The notes under the pieces are model-generated. The model searched no databases. It was not told the origin of the DNA and saw only the letters and a program-made list of their open reading frames with translations. 59,955 nt of DNA. Source: JBBTSQ01 sp039795895 (GTDB lineage Bacteria; Patescibacteriota; Minisyncoccia; Phycocordibacterales; JBAYGS01). The number at the start of each line of letters is the position of its first letter. Positions within the stretch are counted from its first letter, which is position 1. The stretch spans positions 1 to 59,955 of the forward strand of contig JBDKKW010000004.1 in NCBI GenBank assembly GCA_039795895.1, written 5' to 3'. The translations under genes and the position numbers were made by a program. Positions 50,422 to 57,345 of this stretch are shown here, one piece after another.

Positions 50422-50679
50422 ATGAATACTTCTAAAAAGATCTGGTTTCGAGCAAAAAGATACGGATGGGGTTGGACACCAACAAGCTGGGAGGGGTGGG
50501 TAATTATGCTTGTATATATCATATATCTCGTGCACACATTTCGAGTGATTGACTCGATGCAACATTCCGGAAGCGATACGTTAATCAACTTCGCTCCACG
50601 ATTTATCTTTGCCACACTTATTTTGTTAGCAATTTGTTACACTAAAGGTGAGAAGCCAGGATGGCATTGGGGAAAATAG
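50422..50679 (+). CDS. Small two-TM membrane protein, 85 aa
   Basis: MNTSKKIWFRAKRYGWGWTP then TM1 (WEGWVIMLVYIIYLVHTF) and TM2 (FAPRFIFATLILLAICY), ending KGEKPGWHWGK. The WGWTP/WEGW aromatic pattern gives it a distinctive look, but I know no function. TGCTAGACT ends six bases before the ATG, suggesting a leaderless mRNA. Confidence 0.75.
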   Translation: MNTSKKIWFRAKRYGWGWTPTSWEGWVIMLVYIIYLVHTFRVIDSMQHSGSDTLINFAPRFIFATLILLAICYTKGEKPGWHWGK

Positions 50680-50716
50680 ACATGAGTAGTTAGTAGTGAG
50701 ACATAAGATGGGAAAC

Positions 50717-50745
50717 CCCTGGAAATTGCTCCGCAATTTCCAGGG
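50717..50745. terminator. Terminator between 50422-50679 and ftsH
   Basis: CCCTGGAAATTGC / GCAATTTCCAGGG with loop TCC, a 13-bp perfect stem between convergent genes. A GTAGTTAGTAGTGAGACAT repeat lies just before it. Confidence 0.75.
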
Positions 50746-50778
50746 TCATTCCCCATTCATGAATCATAAATCTGGCTT

Positions 50779-52725
50779 CTACCCCTGATGCTCAATATCC
50801 AACTTCTTCTTCGGAATAATACCAAACGCCATAATTATTTTCTCATATTCCTCTCGCTCAATCGTCTCCACTTCAATCAGTTTGCTTGCGATCGCATCGA
50901 GGGCAGTGCGCTTCTCGGTCAAAATCTTTTCAGCCTTAGCCTTCGCCTCGCCCATAATCCGCGCCACCTCAGCATCAATATCAGCGCCAATTTTCTCGGA
51001 ATACTCTCGATCTTCAATCCCCCGACCGCCAAACAAAGGTCTCCCTCCAGAACTCTCAAGCGCAAGTACGCCAATTTTTTCCGACATGCCGTATCGAGTA
51101 ATCATCTCTCGTGCCAAAGCAGTCGAAACCTGCAAATCATTTGAAGGACCTGTGGTCACGTCACCTAACACCATCATCTCAGCCACATAACCTCCGAGCG
51201 ACACCGCAATATCATCCAAAAATTCTTTCTTCGACTGGAGCTTTCGATCTTCAAGTGGCAAGTGGAGCGTATACCCCGCCGCACGACCACGTGAAATGAT
51301 TGAGATCTTGTGTACTGGATCAGCATACGGCAATACCGAAGACACGAGAGCGTGTCCTGCCTCGTGATAGGCCGTAATTTCTTTTTCTTTTTTAGAAAGC
51401 AAATGACTCTTGCGCTCAGGACCGAGCATCACCTTTTCAATTGCTCGAATCAAATCAAACTGAGCCACTTTATTGCGATTCTCTCGTGCCGCCAAAATCG
51501 CCCCTTCATTCATGAGTGAATACAAATCCGCACCAGAAAAGCCCGGTGTTCGCTCAGCAATCACCTTTAAATTAATATCCTCAGCAAACGGCTTCTTACG
51601 AGAGTGGATAGTCAAAATCGCTTCTCGGTCAGATCGGTCAGGAAGGTCGATAGTCACTCGTCGATCAAAACGTCCCGGGCGAAGCAATGCAGGATCCAAG
51701 ACATCCGGTCGGTTGGTTGCTGCCATCACGATCACTTTCTCATTTGGCTCAAAGCCATCCATCTCTACGAGAATCTGGTTGAGTGTCTGTTCGCGTTCAT
51801 CATTACCCCCACCAACTCCTGTCCCTCGCACTCGTCCTACCGCATCAATTTCATCGACGAAAATAATCGCAGGTGAAGCTTTCTTTGCCATTTGGAATAG
51901 GTCGCGCACACGAGAGGCACCGACACCGACAAACATTTCCACAAATTCAGAACCCGAGATTGAGAAGAAAGCGACACCCGCTTCCCCCGCTACTGCTCGA
52001 GCGAGCAAGGTCTTGCCTGTACCCGGAGCACCCATGAGCAAAATACCTTTTGGAATCACCGCCCCAATCTCCAAAAATTTCTTTGGATTTTTCAAAAAAT
52101 CTACAATTTCAGAAAGCTCTTGTTTCGCCTCCTTCGCTCCTGCCACATCTTTAAAAGTGACACGCTGTTTGGTATCGGTCGGAAACGTAATACGCGCTTT
52201 TGATTGACCGAAGGTAAAGGCTTGCATACCCGAACCCTTCATTTGTCGCGATAGTGTCCAGATGAAGAAGCCGATGAGCAAAATTGGCAAGATAAACGGC
52301 AAGAGATTGAGCAACCAATATCCAATACCACTCTCACTCTTCACCTCAATCTTTACTGCGGACAATTTATCTGTCGGCACTTTGTAATTTGAAAACGTTT
52401 CAGTGAGTGATCCCTCCACCTCTTTCTTTGACTGCTTCTCTTCGCCAGTCTTGTAGATAATCGAAAGATCATCACCTGTAACAGTAATCGAGGTGACAGT
52501 GCCCTTTGCAATATCTGACGCTACCTCTGAAATAGAAATCTCAGGAATCTTTTTTTGATAATCCGAGACCGCAGAGTAGACCGAGACGATAATAAACAAA
52601 ATGAGTAGGGCCGTACTAATCTGATTCCAGATGCCTTTTGGCTGGGGCAATTTTGGACCACCGCCTTTGCCAAAGCGATTTTTACCCTTATTCTTCGGCT
52701 CGTTTTGAGTAGGTTGTGTATTCAT
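50779..52725 (-). CDS. ftsH: ATP-dependent zinc metalloprotease FtsH
   Basis: 648 aa. Two TM helices (ISTALLILFIIVSVYSAV and LLNLLPFILPILLIGFFIW) bracket an outer domain. The AAA domain has GAPGTGKT (~230), FVDEIDAVGR, NRPDVLDPALLRPGRFDR. The protease domain has the zinc site HEAGH (~455) and a distal Asp in VTTGPSNDLQ. It is membrane-bound and degrades misfolded membrane proteins and regulators. The N-terminus carries an extra basic, Gly/Pro-rich tail. TATACT lies 13 bases before the ATG. Confidence 0.97.
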   Translation of the reverse strand: MNTQPTQNEPKNKGKNRFGKGGGPKLPQPKGIWNQISTALLILFIIVSVYSAVSDYQKKIPEISISEVASDIAKGTVTSITVTGDDLSIIYKTGEEKQSKKEVEGSLTETFSNYKVPTDKLSAVKIEVKSESGIGYWLLNLLPFILPILLIGFFIWTLSRQMKGSGMQAFTFGQSKARITFPTDTKQRVTFKDVAGAKEAKQELSEIVDFLKNPKKFLEIGAVIPKGILLMGAPGTGKTLLARAVAGEAGVAFFSISGSEFVEMFVGVGASRVRDLFQMAKKASPAIIFVDEIDAVGRVRGTGVGGGNDEREQTLNQILVEMDGFEPNEKVIVMAATNRPDVLDPALLRPGRFDRRVTIDLPDRSDREAILTIHSRKKPFAEDINLKVIAERTPGFSGADLYSLMNEGAILAARENRNKVAQFDLIRAIEKVMLGPERKSHLLSKKEKEITAYHEAGHALVSSVLPYADPVHKISIISRGRAAGYTLHLPLEDRKLQSKKEFLDDIAVSLGGYVAEMMVLGDVTTGPSNDLQVSTALAREMITRYGMSEKIGVLALESSGGRPLFGGRGIEDREYSEKIGADIDAEVARIMGEAKAKAEKILTEKRTALDAIASKLIEVETIEREEYEKIIMAFGIIPKKKLDIEHQG

Positions 52726-52765
52726 AATTTAGTGTCGTAGTATATCACGATTTTCAGGAAAAAGA

Positions 52766-52794
52766 AAACCGCTCGGTGAGACACCGAACGGTTT
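52766..52794 (-). terminator. Terminator after 52801-53328
   Basis: AAACCGCTCGGTG / CACCGAACGGTTT followed by TTCTTTTT on the minus strand. Confidence 0.85.
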
Positions 52795-52800
52795 GAGAAA

Positions 52801-53328
52801 TTACGCACACTTTGACGTAATCGGCTTATCGACACGCCACGGGAGACGGAAACCAAAATGACGTTCCTCAAGAGTCGCTCCACCGAGAACTTTCGGATCA
52901 AACTGAAGGTTGAGCGTCGTGCACGGGGTCAGATTTGCCTGCCTGAACAATGAGGCATCGTGTACAAAGGCCTCAGGCTCCCTATGGACCTTGTGACGCA
53001 GACTCGAGAGAGTGAAGCGTTTGTCATACGACTCCACCATCGCGAAGTGTCCACAATGCAAGCACTCAGAGAACTTATACACCGTAAAAGGCGCACGGCC
53101 ATCTTCGATCATAATCTGAGTGACTAGAGGCGGTCCCACAATCAACGAATGAAGGACGCCGGCAACCGAAGGTGTACCAACGATTGGGTACATCTTGAAT
53201 GTCCTCTTGACATTTGTTCTTCCGCAACATCGACATCCCCGAACTTTTGCTTTGAGATGCCGATCACGGAGATAGAGTCCACCTGCGACGATTGGGATTG
53301 CAATCCCCACCACCAGTTGTGTATTCAT
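52801..53328 (-). CDS. Membrane-anchored zinc-ribbon-like protein, 175 aa
   Basis: An N-terminal TM helix (LVVGIAIPIVAGGLYL) is followed by a basic stretch and CRCCGR (~33), then CLHCG (~89), together a possible four-Cys zinc site. The remainder is beta-rich (FRLPWRVDKPITSK). It uses an AAAGGG SD and a TTGACA-N16-TATCCT promoter with TGG extension (53373-53400), nearly the same as that of the dioxygenase gene. No family recognised. Confidence 0.7.
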   Translation of the reverse strand: MNTQLVVGIAIPIVAGGLYLRDRHLKAKVRGCRCCGRTNVKRTFKMYPIVGTPSVAGVLHSLIVGPPLVTQIMIEDGRAPFTVYKFSECLHCGHFAMVESYDKRFTLSSLRHKVHREPEAFVHDASLFRQANLTPCTTLNLQFDPKVLGGATLEERHFGFRLPWRVDKPITSKCA

Positions 53329-53372
53329 TTTGTTTTCCCTTTCTATTTATTTAAAAAACTATGTTCTGAAAT

Positions 53373-53400
53373 AAGGATACCATATCTACACCATTTGTCA
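53373..53400 (-). promoter_or_regulatory. Promoter of 52801-53328
   Basis: TTGACA (53400-53395), 16-bp spacer, TGG extension, TATCCT (53378-53373). Confidence 0.6.
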
Positions 53401-53429
53401 AAGCACCGTCTGACTGTTACTATTTACGA

Positions 53430-53876
53430 GTGACCAATTTAGTAACCCATAAAAAAGCGCGATTTAATTATGAAATCCTCGAAAGCTTCGAGGCTGGTAT
53501 TGAACTGCTCGGTTTTGAAGTCAAAGCACTTCGTGAACACAAAGGGTCACTCGATGGTGCCTATGTCACCCTCCGTGGAGGCGAGGCGTTTTTAATCAAC
53601 TTTGACCTCCCTGCCTATCAAGAAAAAAATACACCCGAAGGCTACGATTCAAAGCGTAATCGAAAGCTCCTACTCACCAAAACAGAGATTGCGAAGCTCT
53701 CTGCCCAGGAGTCAAAGAAAGGCTTGACAATTGTGCCTATTTCGGTATATAATAAAGGAAGAAAAGTCAAGGTATCCATCGCCATCGTCCGCGGGAAAAA
53801 AGAGTTTGATAAACGTGAGACGATCAAGAAGCGGGATACAGACCGGGACATCCGGCGCACCTTGAAAAACGAATAG
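53430..53876 (+). CDS. smpB: SsrA-binding protein SmpB
   Basis: 148 aa with a GTG start. It contains THKKARFNYEILESFEAGIELLGFEVKALREHKGSLDGAYV, VSIAIVRGKKEFDKRETIKKRDTDRDIRRTLK, the SmpB OB fold and basic tail. It binds tmRNA and brings it to stalled ribosomes; the tmRNA gene follows 178 bp downstream, so both partners are adjacent. TACTAT ends six bases before the GTG (leaderless geometry). Hairpin element copy 3 begins two bases after the stop. Confidence 0.97.
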   Translation: MTNLVTHKKARFNYEILESFEAGIELLGFEVKALREHKGSLDGAYVTLRGGEAFLINFDLPAYQEKNTPEGYDSKRNRKLLLTKTEIAKLSAQESKKGLTIVPISVYNKGRKVKVSIAIVRGKKEFDKRETIKKRDTDRDIRRTLKNE

Positions 53877-53878
53877 AT

Positions 53879-53995
53879 AACTATCACAGACGACGCACTT
53901 CTTTGTTGCTTCGTTCCGAGACTCCCTCGTCATACTAAGTGTATGACTCAGTCGTTTCTCACTCGCGCCTCGAATTGCATTCGCCTGTGAAAGTT
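53879..53995 (+). ncRNA. Conserved 3'-end hairpin element after smpB (copy 3)
   Basis: Outer arms AACTATCACAG (53879) and CTGTGAAAGTT (53985), 11 bp with one mismatch; inner hairpin GTCATAC/GTATGAC. The core CTTCTTTGTTGCTTCGTTCC..CTCCCTC [hairpin] TCAGTCG..CTCACTCGCGCCTC matches pilB copy 2 strongly and pilC copy 1 well, in the same orientation relative to the gene it follows. Confidence 0.7.
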
Positions 53996-54054
53996 CTCAA
54001 AGAATCATCCCTGTTAGGATTCCCCTAAAGTGCAAAAATTATTTCGCCCTTTAG

Positions 54055-54456
54055 GGGGATGATCGGCCTAGACAGGAGACTTATGTAGTATTGCGCATTG
54101 TGGAGCTCCATTAACTCCTAAATCTGATGGAAATTGTAACTGCAAAAACAGTTGCTCGAGCAAAGTCTATTGTGTCACCATTTTTTGGTGCCAAGGACCT
54201 TGCTTTCGCTTACGCATTAGCCTAAGCGACATTGACCAAGCTCTCTCCACGGGGTTTGGACCCAGTGTTATATAGTGGATTAGAATATATCTATTTTCCC
54301 GAGATACATTCGAAACTAAGGGAATCGGCGATGGTGAGTTTTGCTCATTCAATATCACACTCGCTTAAATCTGCTCACGCAGAAAAAATCAGCTATACAA
54401 TGTAGATCCAATATTAACTATTCTCTTGCACCCGAGTTCGATTCTCGGCATCTCCA
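54055..54456 (+). ncRNA. ssrA: Transfer-messenger RNA (tmRNA)
   Basis: The 5' acceptor strand GGGGATG (54055-54061) pairs with CATCTCC (54449-54455), discriminator A; T arm CCCGAG-TTCGATT-CTCGG. The tag reading frame 54142-54225 encodes 27 residues beginning AKTVARAKS and ending AFAYALA, then TAA. CCA is not encoded. Just upstream, CCCCTAAAG (54022) can pair with CTTTAGGGG (54049), which overlaps the mature 5' end and could form a precursor hairpin. The tag is longer than common bacterial tags of about ten residues but keeps a hydrophobic Ala-rich end. Confidence 0.93.
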
Positions 54457-54464
54457 CTGCGTAC

Positions 54465-54488
54465 AAAACCACCCGAAAGGGTGGTTTT
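54465..54488 (+). terminator. tmRNA terminator
   Basis: AAAACCACCC / GGGTGGTTTT, loop GAAA, followed by GTTT, nine bases after the tmRNA 3' end. Confidence 0.88.
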
Positions 54489-54496
54489 GTTTAACC

Positions 54497-54524
54497 TTGA
54501 CATATTTATTATTAATGCTAACAT
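54497..54524 (+). promoter_or_regulatory. Promoter of 54568-54825
   Basis: TTGACA (54497-54502), 16-bp spacer, TGC extension, TAACAT (54519-54524). Confidence 0.65.
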
Positions 54525-54567
54525 GATAAGCGGAATCGTCCCTCAACAACATCAAAAAAGACTACGC

Positions 54568-54825
54568 ATGAACTACATCCCTGTAATTGGCTGGTTTACC
54601 GACTTCGCACTGAAATCTTCTCTTGCGGTGCCATTCTGGATAATCTGGTCATGGTTTGGCATCGGACAAAAGTATTTCACTTTCCTCCCTGAGCGATTTC
54701 AATCGATCCCTTTTTTGGACACCGTTGGTTTGTTTATGGTCATCCCAATCGCGCTCCACATCATCACCCCGAAGTTTGCACACGTCTCGAACGATAAAGA
54801 AAATAGTCAAACCGTAGGGTCATAA
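54568..54825 (+). CDS. Small membrane protein, 85 aa
   Basis: MNYIPVIGWFTDFALKSSLAVPFWIIWSWFGIG... with two hydrophobic stretches (SLAVPFWIIWSWF and LDTVGLFMVIPIALHIITP) and a polar tail ending TVGS. ATG 54568 is preferred because the upstream in-frame ATG 54523 overlaps the -10 box. No SD as good as elsewhere (AAAAAG at about ten bases). Unknown function. Confidence 0.7.
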   Translation: MNYIPVIGWFTDFALKSSLAVPFWIIWSWFGIGQKYFTFLPERFQSIPFLDTVGLFMVIPIALHIITPKFAHVSNDKENSQTVGS

Positions 54826-54921
54826 TGGGTATTCTCAAAGAACACATCACCCATCACCAGTTGAGCCGCAGAGGTAAATCTCTGTGGCTTTTTTATTTAA
54901 ACTCAGCACTTTAAACGGCAA

Positions 54922-54950
54922 TTGACAATAAATATATATTATATTAACGT
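54922..54950 (+). promoter_or_regulatory. Promoter of 55009-55377
   Basis: TTGACA (54922-54927), 17-bp AT-only spacer, TAACGT. The longer ORF that begins at this TTG would start within the -35 box. Confidence 0.6.
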
Positions 54951-55008
54951 ACAAACAGAGTGCTCGCCTGAGCATCGTTCTTGTAAAACACGTGGACACC
55001 AAAGACAT

Positions 55009-55377
55009 ATGAAAACACGCCCTCTTACTGGGAGTATCGGACGATTAATCGCACAACGATCAAATCTTGTCAGGGAACTCAGCGACAAACTTGAAAGACT
55101 GAAGCAGGAAGAAGGTTTGCTGGCAGAGAATTTACTGGCTATTGCCCCAGAGTCTATTCAGCAATGGCTCACCGATGATTGCATCATAACCAATCTCTTT
55201 GAATACGGTCAGGCCCAAAGGAAGATCGTCTTCAATGAAAAACCTTTCGGTGACCACAACCAAGTCAAAGATTTGATCAAAACGCTCAATAAAGCCTGGA
55301 AAGGTCTGGTTGTGGTCAAACTGAACAAGAAGCCTGAGACTCACCGAGTTGGGGTCACCTTTACAGTTCTGCACTAA
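55009..55377 (+). CDS. Hypothetical protein with coiled coil, 122 aa
   Basis: From ATG 55009: MKTRPLTGSIGRLIAQRSNLV, then a leucine-heptad stretch (RELSDKLERLKQEEGLLAENLLAI) and an alpha/beta C-terminus (KAWKGLVVVKLNKKPETHRVGVTFTVLH). It is soluble, not recognised, and stands alone between promoter and terminator. Confidence 0.65.
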   Translation: MKTRPLTGSIGRLIAQRSNLVRELSDKLERLKQEEGLLAENLLAIAPESIQQWLTDDCIITNLFEYGQAQRKIVFNEKPFGDHNQVKDLIKTLNKAWKGLVVVKLNKKPETHRVGVTFTVLH

Positions 55378-55403
55378 GTGAACCATCCGCGTCTTTAAAA
55401 AAT

Positions 55404-55432
55404 AAAGCCATCCGTCTAGGGATGGCTTTTTA
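55404..55432. terminator. Bidirectional terminator between 55009-55377 and idi
   Basis: AAAGCCATCC / GGATGGCTTT with TTTATTT on the plus side and A-rich sequence on the other; it overlaps the idi stop codon. Confidence 0.85.
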
Positions 55433-55954
55433 TTTCAACACGAATTTCTCCACCCTCCCCTCCTCCAAAATAATCAAAAGCCATGCAGTGTACTTTTCAG
55501 GATGGGCGCGAGCGTCTTTTTTTAAATCCACAAAAGAAATCCATTTGTATTCGTGTGCTTCTTCTGGATTAATTTTTAGGTCTTTCGCCTCACTTCTACC
55601 AACAAATACATGATCGTATTCGTGCTCAATCAGGCCGTTTGCCAAACCCTCAGCTCGATACTCAAAAGCATAGAGCTCTTTGAGCTCACAATCAAAACCC
55701 ATTTCTTCTTGAAGTCTCCGGTGCACCGCTTCTTCTATTTTCTCTCCCACTCGTGGATGACTACAGCAAGTGTTAGTCCACAATCCGCCCGAGTGGTATT
55801 TGTGTAGTGCTCGTCTCTGGAGCAAGGTCTCGCCTTTGCTGTTTACTACAAAAATCGAGAAGGCTTCGTGAAGCTTGCCTACTTTATGCGCTTCGAGCTT
55901 CTCAATCCTTCCGATGCGCTTCCCGGTCGAATCTACGAGATTAATATCATCCAT
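55430..55954 (-). CDS. idi: Isopentenyl-diphosphate delta-isomerase type I
   Basis: 174 aa with a Nudix-like IDI fold: FSIFVVNSKGETLLQRRALHKYHSGGLWTNTCCSHPRVGE contains the catalytic Cys of TNTCCSHP; the Nudix-like RRLQEEMGFDCELKEL follows, and the Glu of HEYDHVFVG is the second catalytic residue. It interconverts IPP and DMAPP. No other isoprenoid gene is in the window, so its substrate may come from a partner or a distant locus. No SD visible. Confidence 0.94.
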   Translation of the reverse strand: MDDINLVDSTGKRIGRIEKLEAHKVGKLHEAFSIFVVNSKGETLLQRRALHKYHSGGLWTNTCCSHPRVGEKIEEAVHRRLQEEMGFDCELKELYAFEYRAEGLANGLIEHEYDHVFVGRSEAKDLKINPEEAHEYKWISFVDLKKDARAHPEKYTAWLLIILEEGRVEKFVLK

Positions 55955-56036
55955 AAGAAACTATCATAGCATACCCGAAAGTTGTCTGTACCACATATTC
56001 GTGCTAGAATAAACGCCTAATCATAAACACTACCCT

Positions 56037-56555
56037 GTGAGTACCCCTAAAGCCCGCATCAATCATCAAATCCGCGCAACTGAACTCCGAGTGATCGGAG
56101 CAGATGGTGCCAACCTCGGCGTCCTCCCACTTGCTGAGGCAATCAAACAAGCACAAGCGCTCGAGCTCGACCTGATCGAAATCTCTCCAAACGCCGTCCC
56201 ACCAGTCGCCAAAATCATGGACTTCGGCAAGTATCAGTACCTCGAAAGCAAAAAGGAAAAGCAGGCAAAGGCGAAAGCGCATGTCATTGAGCTCAAAACC
56301 TTGCAAGTAAAGATTGGTACCGGTGATCATGACCTTGCCCTCAAAGCAAAGCGTGCTTCTGAATGGCTTCGCGAAGGTCATCGTATCAAGATGGACCTCT
56401 TCCTTATTGGCCGTTCGAAGTATATGAACATCGACTTTTTGAAAGAGCGAATGGAGCGTATTTTGAAATTCATCACTGAAGATTTCGTAGTAGTAGAACC
56501 CCCAACCAAGAGTCTCAAGGGACTGACTGCGATTATTGAGAAGAAGAAGGGATAA
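56037..56555 (+). CDS. infC: Translation initiation factor IF-3
   Basis: 172 aa, GTG start. The N-domain begins ARINHQIRATELRVIGADGANLGV; linker VAKIMDFGKYQYLESKKEKQAKAK; the C-domain has LKTLQVKIGTGDHDLALKAKRASEWLREGHRIKMDLFLIGR. IF-3 blocks subunit joining and checks the start codon; its presence fits an organism that uses many leaderless starts. TGCTAGAAT lies 26 bases before the start. The order infC-rpmI-rplT is conserved in bacteria. A strong hairpin separates infC from rpmI. Confidence 0.96.
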   Translation: MSTPKARINHQIRATELRVIGADGANLGVLPLAEAIKQAQALELDLIEISPNAVPPVAKIMDFGKYQYLESKKEKQAKAKAHVIELKTLQVKIGTGDHDLALKAKRASEWLREGHRIKMDLFLIGRSKYMNIDFLKERMERILKFITEDFVVVEPPTKSLKGLTAIIEKKKG

Positions 56556-56563
56556 AATAGAGG

Positions 56564-56694
56564 TGAAGCAAGAGAGAAAAGAAGTAAGAGAGTAAAATCC
56601 GTAAAGGGAGGCGCCTTAGGCGCCTCCCTTTACGGATTTCTCTTTCTGGTCTTTCTCGCTCTCTTGCTTACCATCTCTCTTGCTTTTATAGGCA
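56564..56694 (+). terminator. Long hairpin after infC (GGCGCC-apex type)
   Basis: A perfect 21-bp stem runs from 56595 (AAATCCGTAAAGGGAGGCGC) to 56639, loop TTA, inside imperfect A/G-rich arms containing GAAGCAAGAGAG (left) and TCTCTTGCTT (right). The same arm words and GGCGCC apex occur after pilM. It probably terminates or attenuates between infC and the ribosomal protein genes. Confidence 0.7.
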
Positions 56695-56739
56695 AGATGG
56701 TATATGATAGCCACTCATACAAACAGGCCCTAAACCTAT

Positions 56740-56928
56740 ATGAAAACCAACAAATCATACAGTAAGCGCATCAAAGTCACCAAGAACGGCAAGCTCGTCG
56801 CTCGAGTGGCTGGTCAGGGTCACTTCAACGCAAAGGAAAGTGGCAGTAATCAGATGGCAAAAAACCGATCGGTTTTGATCCATATGAGCAACAAAGCAAA
56901 GTCACGCTTCCTCCCGTCTTCTCACTAA
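56740..56928 (+). CDS. rpmI: 50S ribosomal protein L35
   Basis: 62 aa: MKTNKSYSKRIKVTKNGKLVARVAGQGHFNAKE... is the L35 family pattern (KT.KS..KR...T..GK..R...G..H), basic throughout. TATGAT lies ~35 bases upstream, after the infC hairpin, so rpmI-rplT probably have their own promoter. A structural protein of the large subunit. Confidence 0.93.
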   Translation: MKTNKSYSKRIKVTKNGKLVARVAGQGHFNAKESGSNQMAKNRSVLIHMSNKAKSRFLPSSH

Positions 56929-56949
56929 TTTTTTAATTTTTAAACTACC

Positions 56950-57294
56950 ATGACCCGAGTCAAAAAAGCAGTAAACGCCCTGAAAGGCCGACGAAATACA
57001 CTCAAGCTCGTAAAGGGCTATCGTTTCCGCCGAAGTACCAATGAACGTGCTGCGCAGGAAGCAATCTTCCACGCTGGTGCATACGCATTTGCACACCGAC
57101 GAGACAAGAAAGGCGACTTCCGACGACTATGGAATGTCCGTATCAGTGCTTTCGTAAAAGCAAACGGTACTTCATACAGTAAGTTTATGGGAGCTCTCAA
57201 AAAGAAAAACATCTTGGTTGACCGAAAGATTCTCTCAACCCTAGCTTCAGAATATCCAGAGACGATGAAGCGAGTAATGGCAAAAGTAGCCTAA
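56950..57294 (+). CDS. rplT: 50S ribosomal protein L20
   Basis: 114 aa: TRVKKAVNALKGRRNTLKLVKGYRFRRSTNERAAQEAIFHAGAYAFAHRRDKKGDFRRLWNVRI is a clear L20 N-terminus, followed by ILVDRKILSTLASEYPETMKRV. It binds 23S rRNA early in 50S assembly and in many bacteria represses its own operon. It lies 21 bases after rpmI, with a terminator directly after it. Confidence 0.97.
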   Translation: MTRVKKAVNALKGRRNTLKLVKGYRFRRSTNERAAQEAIFHAGAYAFAHRRDKKGDFRRLWNVRISAFVKANGTSYSKFMGALKKKNILVDRKILSTLASEYPETMKRVMAKVA

Positions 57295-57297
57295 CTA

Positions 57298-57327
57298 ACA
57301 AAAAACTCCCGCTCGGGAGTTTTTTGT
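57298..57327. terminator. Terminator after rplT
   Basis: ACAAAAAACTCCC / GGGAGTTTTTTGT, loop GCTC, symmetrical and usable by both converging transcripts. Confidence 0.9.
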
Positions 57328-57345
57328 TAGCTTTTCTTTACCAAA

